64,000 nucleotides of DNA from Ahaetulla prasina (taxonomy: Eukaryota > Chordata > Lepidosauria > Squamata > Colubridae): positions 8,291,935 through 8,355,934 of the forward strand of contig NC_080541.1 of NCBI RefSeq assembly GCF_028640845.1. The letters run 5' to 3'. The stretch's first letter is position 1; every line of letters starts with the position of its first letter. Below are positions 20,746 to 32,190 of this stretch, piece after piece. The position numbers were made by a program, and so were the translations under genes. The notes below the pieces were generated by a model, which was not told where the DNA came from, did no database searches, and saw only the letters and a list, made by a program, of their open reading frames with translations.

Positions 20746-21933
20746 GGGATAACCATGTTACTCTGTTTGCTGTATAGTCCACTATATCTGCGCAGAAGTG
20801 GCTGACGGTGGGAGACGATCTCAGAAAGAATGGCTCTGACCACCACTAACACATTAAGGAATCCATTTACCTCAACCACCAACGTCATATGATTTTATGA
20901 GCCTTTGACATTAACGGTATGATGCTGCTTTCAATAAGATGCAGAATGTTTCCTGTGCGTGGTAAAGGCGTAGAGAAGCGATCCTGTCCAAAGCAGGCCT
21001 TGGTTTTTAAAAACGAACAGATGAAACTATACTTTTCAGTCAAAGCAGTAAAGCCACTTTCTTAAACTATAATCCTAAAAGGGTTATTTTCCCCTCGTTA
21101 TTTTGTACTTCCATGTAGAGGTTTATTTACTGGACTGTGGACTGAAATGGATGAAAACAATGGAGATAATTTTTACTTTGATGTAGGATGGAATGCGAAG
21201 GGCGACCTTCTAAAAGTTCCCCTCATGAAAATTTCTACTTTTCACCAGGGTAGAAAATGATCTGAGATTACTAAAAAAAAACATTAAAGCCCATAAATTT
21301 AAGGAAGGGTGCCTTCTGCTATTGTGCTATCAAATATTAACGTGTTTCTACGTTATCAACAGATTCAATAATTGTATCTTTTTGAAAACGTTTCATATCA
21401 CCCTAAATCAACTCGTTTTCCACCTCAGCCTAAAATCTAATCTGTTAGCTTTCCAGGATGCAAGAAATACTTCAACTCTTCAGAAACGAAGAATGTAAAA
21501 GCTGTGTTTTACAATTCTTACCACAGACGGTATTAAGACGTTGTTCGCACAATAATGTCCATGCAATCTTTTTATTTAGTATTTATTAGAATATTTGTCC
21601 TCCGGCCTTTATTGCTTTATAAGCAACCCAAGATGGTGAACATACCTAATACTCCTTCCTCCTCCTATTTTCCTTACAACAACCACCCTGTGAGGTGGGT
21701 TGAGCTGAGAAGTCACTTCATCTTCCAGATCAAATTTGGGCTGGGGGGCGGGATGCATCTAGGCAGACATTCAACAGGTGAAGTTCCTTTATTTTATTTA
21801 TTTATTACAGGAATCTGTCACACATTATATTTGATTCATGTCTCACAAGGTTTACTGATCGCCTAAAATCAGTATAATCGGATTGCCAGTTAGTAGAATT
21901 ATTGGTCAGGTAGAAACTCTGTAGGCTCATAAT
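20746..21933. other. Unique sequence, no recognised repeat
   Basis: About 1.2 kb of unique-looking, AT-rich DNA, one of the longest repeat-free stretches here. No ORF with protein-like composition. Could hold non-coding regulatory sequence; not shown. Confidence 0.4.
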
Positions 21934-22223
21934 CAGTGGTGGGTTTCAATTTTTTTTTACTACCAGTTCTGTGGGTGTGGCTTGATGGGCGTGGCTTGGT
22001 GGGTGTGGCAGGGGAAGGATACTGTAAAATCTCCATTCCAACACCACTCCAGGGGAAGGATACTGCAAAATCCCCATTTCCTCCCGATCAGCTGGGACTT
22101 GGGAAGCAGAGAATAGATGGGGGTGGGGCCAGTAAGCATTTTTACTACCATTTCTCCAAACTACTCAAAATTTCCACTACCGGTTCTCCAGAACTAGTCA
22201 AAACCTGCTGAAACCCACCTCTG
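21934..22223 (+). mobile_element. hAT MITE, family D, 290 bp
   Basis: Ends cagtggtgggtttcaa and gctgaaacccacctctg. TSD ctcataat (21926-21933) and ctcacaat (22224-22231), 7 of 8. Inner part has two copies of ccaggggaaggatactg. Confidence 0.93.
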
Positions 22224-22507
22224 CTCACAATACAATATATATTTCCCTGATATGTGAACTTTAGTTTATGTACTGGTTTTTTTTTATGTACTGTTTTTTA
22301 AAATGCTGTTCTATTCCAAAATGCTCAGTGTGACACATAGAGGAAAAAATCCCCAGAGGATTAAAACGAACTCAACCATACTCAATGCATTATAATAGCT
22401 TTGAACAACATGGGTAGATTCTATCCATAAACACCACCCAAATACTCTCCCACGGAGCCCTATTTTTACTTCATGGAAACTCATTAGGGAGGTCCCAGTT
22501 CGTATTA

Positions 22508-22848
22508 GGAACACGGTGGCTCAGTGGCTAAGATGCTAAGCTTGTCGATCAAAGGTCGGCAGCTCAGCGGTTCGAATCCCTAGTGCCATATAATAGGGTG
22601 AGCTCCCGTTACTTGTCCCAGCTTCTGCCAACCTAGCAGTTCAAAAGCACATAAAAAATGCAAGTAGAAAAATAGGGACCAACTTTGGTGGGAAGATAAC
22701 AGCGTTCCGTGTATCTTTGCCGGCCACATGACCACAGAGACATCTTCAGACAGTGCTGGCTCATCGGCTTTGAAACGGAGGTGAAAACCTCCCCCTAGAG
22801 TCGGGAACGACTAGCACGTATGTGTAAGGGGAACCTTTAGCTTTACCT
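22508..22848 (+). mobile_element. Sauria SINE
   Basis: Starts ggaacacggtggctcagtgg, B box ggttcgaatcc, tail gggaacgactagcacgtatg then tttagctttacct. A small deletion before ccggccacatgacc. Confidence 0.93.
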
Positions 22849-22871
22849 ATGTAAAAGCAGGTCTTCCCAAA

Positions 22872-22880
22872 ATAAGCAAT

Positions 22881-22923
<43 letters not shown>

Positions 22924-22924
22924 C
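22872..22924. repeat. (AAGC)n microsatellite
   Basis: About 12 units of caag. Confidence 0.97.
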
Positions 22925-23211
22925 AAAATCAACATCATTTATACACGAAAAATAGGTATGTTGTAGCAGCCTGCATTGTATTAAAGCTTTCCCAGCCTGC
23001 TTGCAAAAGGAATAAATAAACACCTACACTATAATCCTGCAGATGTTCACAAAAATAGTTACGGTGGTTAATCAGACCATCCAAGAAAATGTGCCTGTAT
23101 TGCATCTTGCCACCAGGTTATGTATGGTTCCTGCTAATGAACCGTTTGCCATGGCGTGTTTTGTCATATCATTTTGCCCCCCCACAAACATGCTAGGTAG
23201 ATTCCCTATAG

Positions 23212-24011
23212 CAGAGTTCCCCAATCTTTCTGGCTTTGTGGACCAGTGGGGGGAAGGGGAGGGAGGATAGTTCTGTGTGAGTGATCGACAAACGCGTGTG
23301 TAGCTCCATTGTACAAGTGGCAGGCACATGCGTCTGATGCTTGTGCAAATGGAGCTATTGTGGCCTGTCAGCCACTGGTCCCTCCAGCAGCTGAATCAGA
23401 GGAGTAGGAGGCGTGGGAGTCAAAGTCAGCATCAAGGCAACCTGAGAGCTCCTAGGGGGAAGAGGGAATGGAGCTGGCAGAGAGAGAGAGAGAGAGACAG
23501 AGGCGGAGGCAGAACCTGGGCCATCCATCAGCCCTCAGATGGAGAATCAACAGCCCCCAGGTCAGGAGGTGGCTGATGAGGAAGAGGCGGATCAGCTGGG
23601 TCCAGTGCCTGATGTGCATATGCACAGAAGGCAGAGGAGAGGAGAGCAGTGGAAATCTATGGGCTGATTCTTGGGAAGGAAGAGTCACCGCTGCTAGTAA
23701 AGCCCCACCCTAGCTCTGGGGATAAAAGGCAGGGAGTGGATATGAATAGGTGTGGCTGGACAGACTTGCTAGCCTGCATTGAGAGAGAAACTTTTTGCTG
23801 GGGCTGCTGGTGCTCCTAATAAAGGAATCATTGATTTAACTTCAGAGGGTTTGTTGTGTTTGAGGAGCTGAGTCAGAACAAGAGTGTGTGTGCCTATGCT
23901 CACCTGCTGCTTGTGTAAGTGGGGGGGCCTACGTGCACTCACCTGCCCCTTCCGCAGCCTGGTTCCGAATGGCTCATGCCCCAATTGTGGGTCGGAGCCC
24001 AGAGGGTTGAG
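23212..24011. mobile_element. Probable hAT element carrying an LTR
   Basis: Left end cagagttccccaatctttct and right end gggttgaggacccgtatg resemble hAT ends (CAGNGGTCCCCAA type). No clean TSD seen. Inside, 23359-23880 looks like an LTR. Confidence 0.4.
23359..23880 (+). mobile_element. Probable solo LTR
   Basis: Starts TGTGGCCTG and ends GAGTCAGAACA; gataaaaggcaggg is a possible TATA box and taataaagg a polyadenylation signal 60 bases before the end. No matching 5-bp flank found, so the boundaries are tentative. Layout resembles LTR-1 to LTR-3. Confidence 0.6.
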
Positions 24012-24900
24012 GACCCGTATGGGCTGGAGCAATTAGCTATCTGCAGAATTCTCATAAATTGAATTTAGAAAGATTCCTTGCAATCCCTAGGGGGAGATGA
24101 AAAAAAGGCAAAATGGCAGCCACGAATGTGCCATCAAAGCCCCACCCCTTTTTTTGTATGCATCGTGACACACCTACAAAGGGGCGGGGCTTCGACCACT
24201 CACTTATAACTGCCATCTTGATTTTTTTTCCCCACCTCCCCTGTTCCCATCCCTGAATTTCTGCATTCTAAAAAAAAGAAAAATATTTCTCTAATCCCTT
24301 TAGCTTTGTGGCTTTCTTCTGATCTTTATCCCGTTGAAACTCATATCAACCTACCAATTCGGTGACTGCGTTGATACATTTCAAAGGTGGCCAGTTTTCA
24401 GGCGTGCATTGACTGAAGAATATAAGGTACAAGGAACTGCACGATTTGTTCATGCTTATGCATTTTAATGCAACGTCCTGCCAGTTATTGTTCCCCCCCC
24501 CCAGAAACATAATCTATTTACCATGCAAGTAAATTTGTAGTGCAAGGAATTAGTTCAGCTTTGACAAGAAATAAACAAAATATGTGGAACGTGGAATTTA
24601 TACTAGCAAAGTACTAATGGAATTTTTTTTTAAATGGCCATTTGGCATAGATAGCAATATTTCTTTTATCTTTTTAAAGAAAGCATTAAGATCAATCAAA
24701 TCTTTGGATGAGTTTAGTGAATAAGAAAATATAGGTATTTAGAAAAAGTGACATCATATACATGTCATTATTGCTGCAAAAATATCCCTTCATAAATCAA
24801 GATCATTCGGCTAAAAAATTAAAATGCAGCATTTTTTTTAAAAAAATGAATCATGGTAGCAACGGTTTCAAATTGATCCCCCAGTCTTCTTTTTAAAAAG
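24012..24900. other. Unique sequence, no recognised feature
   Basis: AT-rich, with short A and T runs. No repeat family recognised. Confidence 0.4.
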
Positions 24901-24971
24901 TTGGTCTTATCATTTCTAATTTTTTTTATAAAAAGTTTTTTATTCTGAGCACATTAAAACACAAGAACGTT

Positions 24972-25025
<54 letters not shown>

Positions 25026-25478
25026 TATAAATACAACGTTTATATACATATCACTGTTTCTTATCAGCTATTCAAAGCGGTCCTTTCTTACTATTTATAC
25101 ATATTTATACATAAACTCCGTCGCCTTCGACAAGACCTAAGTTTAACTCATAGAATCATCTATTGTAATGTCCTTCCTGTTAAAGACTACTTCAGCTTTA
25201 ATTGCAATAATACAAGAGCAACCAACAGATTTAAACTTACTGTTAACCGCTTTAATCTAGATTGCAGAAAATATGACTTCTGTAACAGAATCATCAGTGC
25301 TTGTAATACTTTACCTGACTCTGTGGTCTCTTCCCATAATCCTAAAAGCTTTAACCAAAAACTTTCTACTATTGACCTCACCCCATTCCTAAGAGGACCA
25401 TAAAGGGGCATGCATAAGCGCACAAACGTGCCTACCGTTCCTGTCCTATTGTTTTTCTTTTGTTTTTCTTTTCTTCTT

Positions 25479-25538
<60 letters not shown>

Positions 25539-25585
25539 TTTGGTTGTTCGGGTTTTCTCCCGTGTAAAATTGGAAGTGTCTTGGC

Positions 25586-25619
25586 GACGTTTCGACGAAG
25601 TCTCATTCGTCATCTTCAG
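25586..25619 (-). ncRNA. Hammerhead-like core, PLE family B
   Basis: Minus strand: CTGAAGA, extra T, perfect 6-bp stem II GACGAA/TTCGTC closed by TGAGAC, GAAAC, GTC. Identical to the core at 26145-26178. Confidence 0.68.
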
Positions 25620-25770
25620 GCTTCAGCTTCGTGCTTCTGGGAGCAATGTGTGATCCGCAGCTGTTTCTTCCTTTTAACTGCTAGTGGGGGTTTGAACTGA
25701 TTGGGTGGGAGCTTGGCTGTGCTCTGATTGGATGGGGTTTTTTCTGTGCTCTGATTGGCTGGGGGTGTGC

Positions 25771-26148
25771 CAAACCCACACTGATCATGAAGCACGACCA
25801 AGGACCAGAAGCCAGACCGCAGCTGCAACATTAGCCATTTCAAACCCCTCCAATCCATTCATGCAGCAGACTGACACCCACTATGAAGATATAGCACGAC
25901 CACAAAGCCAAACAACAGCTATACAGCTCACCAGCTCAAATCCCCCTGCAGCACAGACTAGACTGAGCACAACCAAGCCCCCAACAACACAGGACACACC
26001 CCCAGCCAATCAGAGCACAGAAAAACCCCCATCCAATCAGAGCACAGCCAAGCTCCCACCCAATCAGTTCAAACCCCCACTAGCAGTTAAAAGGAAGAAA
26101 CAGTTGCGGATCACACATTGCTCCCAGAAGCACGAAGCTGAAGCCTGA
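25771..26148 (+). pseudogene. C-terminal tail of a Penelope-like ORF
   Basis: 126 codons continuing from an absent upstream part. Composition is Ser/Thr/Gln/Pro-rich, hence disordered, with motifs EARPRTRSQT, FMQQTDTHYEDIARP and repeated PSNQST units. The minus copy at 6436-6947 keeps the same residues with synonymous changes over the first half, suggesting past coding selection. It stops at 26146-26148, and that TGA is part of the hammerhead box CTGAAGA. No reverse transcriptase or GIY-YIG domain here. Confidence 0.55.
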
Positions 26149-26178
26149 AGATGACGAATGAGACTTCGTCGAAACGTC
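26145..26178 (+). ncRNA. Hammerhead-like core, PLE family B, best preserved
   Basis: CTGAAGA at 26145-26151, extra T, stem II GACGAA/TTCGTC (26153-26170), GAAAC at 26171-26175, GTC at 26176-26178. Flanks gc and gc can pair as a minimal stem I. ACGT after GAAA is self-complementary, as expected if two motifs pair as a dimer to form stem III. PLE hammerheads are known as minimal and probably dimeric. Confidence 0.7.
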
Positions 26179-26254
26179 GCCAAGACACTTCCAATTTTAC
26201 ACGGAGAAAACCCGAACAACCAAGACCTATATACAAACACCGTGAAAACCTCAG

Positions 26255-26460
<206 letters not shown>

Positions 26461-26603
26461 GTATATATATATGCTTATACCTCCTAATAAGCTTATATAT
26501 ATATGCTTCTACCTCCTAATAAGCTAATATATATATGCTTATACCTCCTAATATTTACTCATATATATGTTTATATACTATATAATCTTTTTATATGATG
26601 TTG

Positions 26604-26611
26604 TGACAAAA

Positions 26612-26682
<71 letters not shown>

Positions 26683-26690
26683 ATATTGTA
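26604..26690. repeat. (AAAT)n LINE tail
   Basis: About 21 units at the 3' end of the CR1-group LINE. Confidence 0.95.
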
Positions 26691-26852
26691 ATTCTAGCCT
26701 ATTTTACTTTTATATTATCTATCTTGGTCTTATCATTTCTAGAACAGAAAAAAAAAGAATTTCTTATTTACAGAATAAGAAATTTTATTCTGATTGTTTG
26801 GCTAGCCCGAAACCATAAGGACATAGAATATTTGGATTTATAGAACTGAAAT

Positions 26853-26926
26853 CAGTGGTGGGATTTGGCCGGTTTGCACTGGTTCAGTTTAGAACTGGTA
26901 GCTAAATTATTTGAATGCCATCCATG
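26853..26926. mobile_element. 74-bp micro hAT element
   Basis: Starts cagtggtgggatttgg, ends ccatccatg; perfect 8-bp TSD actgaaat at 26845-26852 and 26927-26934. Left end matches family D. Confidence 0.75.
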
Positions 26927-26999
26927 ACTGAAATCAGTACTTTCAACTTTGGCAATTTTAAGATCTATAGACTTCAGCTCAATGGATTGATCAATGTGT

Positions 27000-27430
27000 G
27001 GAACGGAAAATTTGGAATACATTTGGAATACTGCATTCAGTTTTGGTCGCCACGATGTAAAAAAGATATTGAGACTCTAGAAAGAGTACAGAGAAGAGCA
27101 ACAAAGATGATGAGGGGACTGGAGGCTAAACATATAAAGAACAGTTGCTGGAATTGGAGCAACCTAGTTTAGGTTTAGTTTAATGAAAAGAAGGTCTAGG
27201 GGTGATATGATAGCAGTGTTCCAATATCTAAGGGGCTGTCACAAAGAAGAGGGAGTCAAGCTATTCTCCAAAGCAGGGGTCTCCAACCTTGGCAACTTGA
27301 AATCCTCCAGACTTCAAGTTGCCAAGGTTGGAGACCCCTCCTCCAAAGAACCTGAAGGCAAGACAAGAAGCAATGGATGGAAACTAATCAAGGAGAGAAG
27401 TTAGCTAGAACTAAGGAGAACTTACTGTAC
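27000..27430 (+). mobile_element. CR1 LINE 3' part with a micro hAT inside
   Basis: Encodes [28 protein letters not shown] and GDMIAVFQYLRGCHKEE in broken frames. Interrupted by the 67-bp element at 27274-27340. Confidence 0.88.
27274..27340. mobile_element. 67-bp palindromic micro hAT element
   Basis: caggggtctccaaccttgg at one end and its near-perfect inverse at the other (arms about 29 bases around a 9-base centre). Perfect 8-bp TSD ctccaaag at 27266-27273 and 27341-27348 inside CR1. Confidence 0.9.
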
Positions 27431-27539
27431 TTCTATATGAATTTAATAAAGTCTCCTACAACCATGTGGAGATATTTCCCCTCCCCCAGCTTGTCTTCAG
27501 GAATAGCCAACACCCCAAAAAAACAAGCTCATGATCAAA

Positions 27540-28195
27540 AAAGCTCTTGACAATCTTGAACAATGGGCCCTATCCAACAACATGCTGCTGTTAAAAAAGC
27601 CAACACAGTTCTGGGCTGCATAAACAGAGGGATAGAATCAAGATCACGTGAAGTGTTAGTGCCACTTTATAATGCCTTGGTAAGGCCACACTTGGAATAT
27701 TGCATCCAGTTTTGGTCGCCACGATGTAAAAAAGATGTTGAGACTCTAGAAAGAGTGCAGAGAAGAGCAACAAAGATGATTAGGGGACTGGAGGATAAAA
27801 CATATGAAGAACGGTTGCAGGAACTGGGTATGTCTAGTTTAACAAAAAGAAGGACTAGGGGAGACATGATAGCTGTGTTCCAATATCTCAGGGGCTGCCA
27901 CAAAGAAGAGGGAGTCGGGCTGTTCTCCAAAGCACCTGAGGGTAGAACAAGAAGCAATGGGTGGAAACTGATCAAAGAAAGAAGCAATTTAGAACTAAGG
28001 AGAAATTTCCTGACAGTTAGAACAATTAATAAGTGGAACGACTTGCCTGCAGAAGTTGTGAATGCTCCAACACTGGAAATTTTTAAGAAAATGTTGGATA
28101 ACCATCTGACTGAGATGGTGTAGGGTTTCCTGCCAGGGCAGGGGGTTGGACTAGAAGGCCTCCAAGGTCCCTTCCAACTCTGTTGTTATGTTATG
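27540..28195 (+). pseudogene. CR1 ORF2 C-terminus, open frame
   Basis: Best CR1 copy in the window: frame 27563-28123 (186 codons) is open from AVKKANTVLGCINRG through [36 protein letters not shown] and IKERSNLELRRNFLTVRTIN to the stop. This is the thumb and C-terminal part of the reverse transcriptase ORF. The catalytic RT motifs and endonuclease are absent, so it is a 5'-truncated copy. The 3' UTR ends ccttccaactctgttgttat. Confidence 0.9.
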
Positions 28196-28204
28196 TTAAG
28201 AACA

Positions 28205-28339
28205 TCAAATTGAATGTGGAGAAAAGCAAGGATTTACACCTGGGCAGGAAAACCAAAGATACAAGTTTTAGGTATTAGGTGAAACCTGGCTCAAAAACAG
28301 TTACCGTGAAAGGGACATGGAGTCCTAGTGGACGATCAC

Positions 28340-28410
<71 letters not shown>

Positions 28411-29445
28411 TTAATTTTTATACCACCCTTCTCCCGAAGGACTCAGGGCGGTTCACAGCCAGATAAAAAACAACAGTAAATAGATACAATACAAATAAAA
28501 ACACTGATAAAAAACTTATTAAATTTGGCCCCTAAATTAAAATATATAAAACCATAAAACCCCATTTAAAATAACAAATAATAATACTAATTCTATGCCA
28601 GTCCTGCGCGGTAGAATAAATACGTCTTCAGCTCACAGTGGAAGGTCCGGAGATCAGGAAGTTGACGAAGTTCTGGGGGAAGCTCATTCCAGAGGGTAGG
28701 GGCCCACACAGAGAAGGCCCTCCCCCTGGGGGCCGCCAGCCAACATTGTTTGGCTGACGGCACCCTGAGGAGGCCCTCCCAATGGGAGTGCACGGGTCGG
28801 TGGGAGGCAAACATGAGCTTAAACATGAGCCAGCTGTATAGCCAAAAAAATACAATACAATCCTTGGTTGTATAACCAGAGGCACAGAATCAAAATCATG
28901 TGAAGTATTAATACCGCTTTATAAAGCCTTTGTAAGGCCATGTCTGGAATACTGCATCCAGTTTTAGTCACTACATTATAAAAAAAAAGAAGTGGAGGCT
29001 TTTGAAAAAGTGCAAAGAAGAGCAACTAAAATGATTAAGGGCCTGGAGACTAAAACATATGAAAAACAGTTGCAGGATTTGGGCTTGGCTAGTCTAGAGG
29101 AAAGAAGAATTAGGCATGACATGATAACAGTATTCCAGTATTTGAGGGGCTGCCACAAAGAAGAAGGGATCAAATTATTCTCCAAAGCACCAGAGGACAG
29201 GACAAGAAAAAAATGGATGGAAACTAATCAAGGAGAAAAGCAATCCAGAATTAAGGAGAAACTTCCTAATAGTGAGGACAATTAACCAGTGGAACAACTT
29301 GACTTCAGAAGTTGTGGGTGATTCATCACTGGCGGTTTTTAAGAAGTCACTTGCCTGAAATGGTATAGGATCTCTTGCCTGAGCAGGGGGCTGGACTAGA
29401 AGACCTCCAAGGTCCCTTCCAGTTCTATTCTGATTCTGCTACTGA
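28205..29445 (+). mobile_element. CR1 LINE 3' part split by an L2 insertion
   Basis: 28205-28340 encodes NVEKSKDLHLGRKTKD, and 28826-29445 continues with [35 protein letters not shown] and the 3' UTR. The L2 between (28341-28825) runs on the minus strand. Confidence 0.83.
28341..28825 (-). mobile_element. L2 LINE 3' end with (AAT)n tail
   Basis: (AAT)n at 28342-28410 then ccacccttctcccgaaggac. The minus strand encodes PSAKQCWLAAPRGRAFSVWA and ELPPELRQLPDLRTF, the L2 ORF C-terminus. Confidence 0.9.
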
Positions 29446-29589
29446 TTTCTCTTAGTAAAGGTATGCAACTGGTATGCCTTTATCTAAAACAGGATATTTT
29501 CTGGGTTCTCTCGCTTATAAACTTTATGTTCCTTGGAGGTATCTCATCCTAGTATTAAATAGCCTCAACCCTGCTTAGATTCTGAGCCT

Positions 29590-29800
29590 GGACAAAAAGC
29601 TGCCCCTGCAGAGAGATTAATAGTTACTGGGTGGAAGCTTATTAAAGAGAGATCCAACCTAGGAATAAGGAGAAATTTCCTGATGGTAAGAGCAATTAAT
29701 TGACAGAATAGCTTTCAAAAATAGTCTCAGACAACCTTTTGACTGAGATGGTATAAACCCCCCAGCTTGAGCCTTATGATTCTGTGTTGCATGCTTTTCA
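29590..29800 (+). mobile_element. CR1 LINE fragment
   Basis: ggaataaggagaaatttcctg followed by 3' UTR pieces; diverged. Confidence 0.7.
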
Positions 29801-29967
29801 ATAATAAAGTCTTCCTTCTACTTCCCATCAAATATTGGACCAGAAATACTTAAAGACTTAAAAGTTTTGGTCTGACAGAATATCCCAATAAGTTTCAAGA
29901 AACCTTCAGTAAACAATATTCTTGGTTTATACAAACCACTATTTGTCTAGAGGCACTTGGGACAATA

Positions 29968-30327
29968 GGGACACGATGGCTTAATGGATAAGATGCTGAG
30001 CTTGTCGATCAAAAGGTCGGCAGCTCAGCGGTTCGAATCCCTAGTGCTGCCGTGTAACGGGATGAGCTCCCGTTACTTGTCCCAGCTTCTGCCAACCTAG
30101 CAGTTCGAAAGCACATAAGAAATGCAAGTAGAAAAATAGTGACCAACTTTGGTGGGAAGGTAACAGCATTCTGTGTGCCTTTGGCATTGAGTCAAACTGG
30201 CCACATGACCATGGAGACGTCTTTTGACAGCACCGGTTCTTCGGTTTTGAAACGGAGATGAGCACCGCCCCCTAGAGTCGGGAACGACTAGCACATATGT
30301 GCGAGGGGAACCTTTACCTCTACCTCT
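29968..30327 (+). mobile_element. Sauria SINE, full length
   Basis: Starts gggacacgatggcttaatgg, B box ggttcgaatcc, tail tttacctctacctct. Perfect 13-bp TSD acttgggacaata at 29955-29967 and 30328-30340. Confidence 0.96.
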
Positions 30328-30340
30328 ACTTGGGACAATA

Positions 30341-30660
30341 AGGACAACATGGAGAGTCCTGAGGCTGGATTGGGCCAATGGCTAATGAGATATGGAAATC
30401 CAATCTTTTATACCTTGTTCTGATCATATTTCAAATATGTAACCTAGGGAGGAGGACGTTAGAACTGACACATAAGCATCCAGATTGATACCCCTTGTCC
30501 ATTCTTGCTTTAAAATTTTCTGTACTGGTGACCATCATTATGTCTAACCAGAATGAAAGTCTTAATTATATGTGGGTTTCAACCTGAGTCTCTAGGAGAG
30601 ACAATGGCTATCTCAGTCTCTTCACCTTCTCCCAAATTTCTGGTTTTTTTTAAAAAAAAT
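30341..30660. other. Unique sequence, no recognised feature
   Basis: Nothing recognised. Confidence 0.4.
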
Positions 30661-30863
30661 GGTGTCTAGGACTTCACAGACAAGTCAACTTCCGCTGCTA
30701 CCTTGCCATGACTCCATTGTTGGTCCTTCAACAATTTGCTGCCAATCATCATGATCATCATGATTATGATCATGATGACTGGAAGCAAATTATTGAAGGA
30801 TCAACAATGAAGTCATGGCAAGGTAGCCGCGGAAGTTGACTTGTCTGTGAAGTCCTAGAGACC
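30661..30863. repeat. 203-bp near-perfect inverted repeat
   Basis: Two 101-base arms meet at a single central base near 30762. Aligned without gaps, 93 of 101 positions match (8 mismatches counted). Outer end ggtgtctaggacttcacag is mirrored as ctgtgaagtcctagagacc. Centre is atgatcatcatgattatgat. Not recognised as a known family. A transcript would form a long hairpin. Confidence 0.93.
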
Positions 30864-30872
30864 AATTTGATG

Positions 30873-30903
30873 ATGATGATGATGATGATGATCATCATCA
30901 TCT
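30873..30903. repeat. (GAT)n then (ATC)n
   Basis: Eight GAT units followed by inverted ATC units, a small palindrome. Confidence 0.9.
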
Positions 30904-30904
30904 A

Positions 30905-30995
30905 GTGAGTGATGCTCATTATCCTTGATGTTCTCTGAACTTGATTGTTTTCTTGCAGATGTTTCGTTATCCAAATTAGACAGCATCATCATTGC
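30905..30995 (-). mobile_element. Penelope-like family C fragment
   Basis: gatgttctctgaacttgatt and cttgcagatgtttcgttatc on plus. The core has AUGAUGA in place of CUGAUGA, so the hammerhead-like motif is damaged. Confidence 0.65.
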
Positions 30996-31097
30996 TGGTA
31001 AGAAGTGGGGTTTATATTCTAGTGCAGGGGTCTCCAACCTTGGTAACCTTAAGACCTGTGGACTTCAACTCCCAGAATTCCTCAACCAGCTTTCCTT

Positions 31098-31430
31098 CTA
31101 TGTACACTGAGAGTGTATGCACCAAGACAGATTCCTTGTGTGTCCAATCACACTTGGCCAATAAAAAATCCTATTCTATTCTATTCTATTCTATTCTATT
31201 CTATTCTATTCTATTCTATTCTATTCTATTCTATTCTATTCTATTCTATTCTACTCTATTCTATTCTATTCTTTTATGTACACTGAGAACACATGCACCA
31301 AGAGAAATTCATTGTGTGTCCAATCACACTTGGCCAATAAAAAATTCTATTCTATTCTATTCTATTCTATTCTATTCTATTCTATTCTATTCTATTCTAT
31401 TCTATTCTATTCTATTCTATTCTATTCTAT
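31098..31430 (+). repeat. Two tandem L3 LINE tails, each with an AATAG array
   Basis: Each unit is about 75 bases of LINE 3' end (tatgtacactgagagtgtat, tccaatcacacttggccaat, aaaaa) followed by about 17-20 (TATTC)n units: 31170-31271 and 31344-31429. Confidence 0.93.
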
Positions 31431-32190
31431 ATACATAATATTTATGTCTATGTGGGATAGTCCATGGCCTTCCTATATAGGATAGTCCATGACCAGAAAA
31501 CATCACAATGAAGCAAACAAGACTTTTGGACAGATTGAAAGATGTCTGGTTGTTTCCAGCCTGGCAAGGACCCAACCTCCAAACAAATTTGGTTCCTGGC
31601 TCTGATGTATTTTCTTTTCTCTTTTCCAAGGAGCTTCAATGGAGGAATTAAATTATGGGACTTTGCCTACCTTTATTGAGTCACACGATAAAAATAATGA
31701 ATGAGAGTCTATTAAAATGACACTGCTCAGATTAGTTAGCAACAGTGGACAGGAGTCCTGTTGTCGGTAGGTGTTTTCCAGCATTCAATGGGTTTTCTGT
31801 AGCAAATGCCAGTTCATCATCTCTAAGCACCTGGCTCCCTTCCCAGCCAGGAAAGCCTACAGAAATGACACAAGCTGAGCCAACGGTTGTCTTGTTGCAG
31901 AGAAACAGGCTGAGGAGATGTATACAGTACGCAATTTAGTGGCCCTAGTCATTCTCCAATGCCACCATTCTCATGACAAGCACTTCATAAAAAGCGATGA
32001 TGACTGTTCATTGCTACTTTTCTACTGACGCAACAAAACAGACTCCAACCAGGATCCAGTTTGTCATCTGCCTGCTTGACAGAAGCTTCCAGAAAAAACG
32101 ATTCCAGGGAATCGGTGGAAAGTTACAAACCTAGGCCGCCCTAGGCCAAGGGAATCAAGTAAGAAAATCAGATCACAGGCCTGCTCAATT
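31431..32190. other. Unique sequence, no recognised feature
   Basis: About 760 bases. Short local direct repeat ggatagtccatg at 31455 and 31482; otherwise nothing recognised. Confidence 0.4.

Noticed and set aside
28279..28479. Poly-Asn protein
   Set aside because: (AAT)n tail of an inserted L2.
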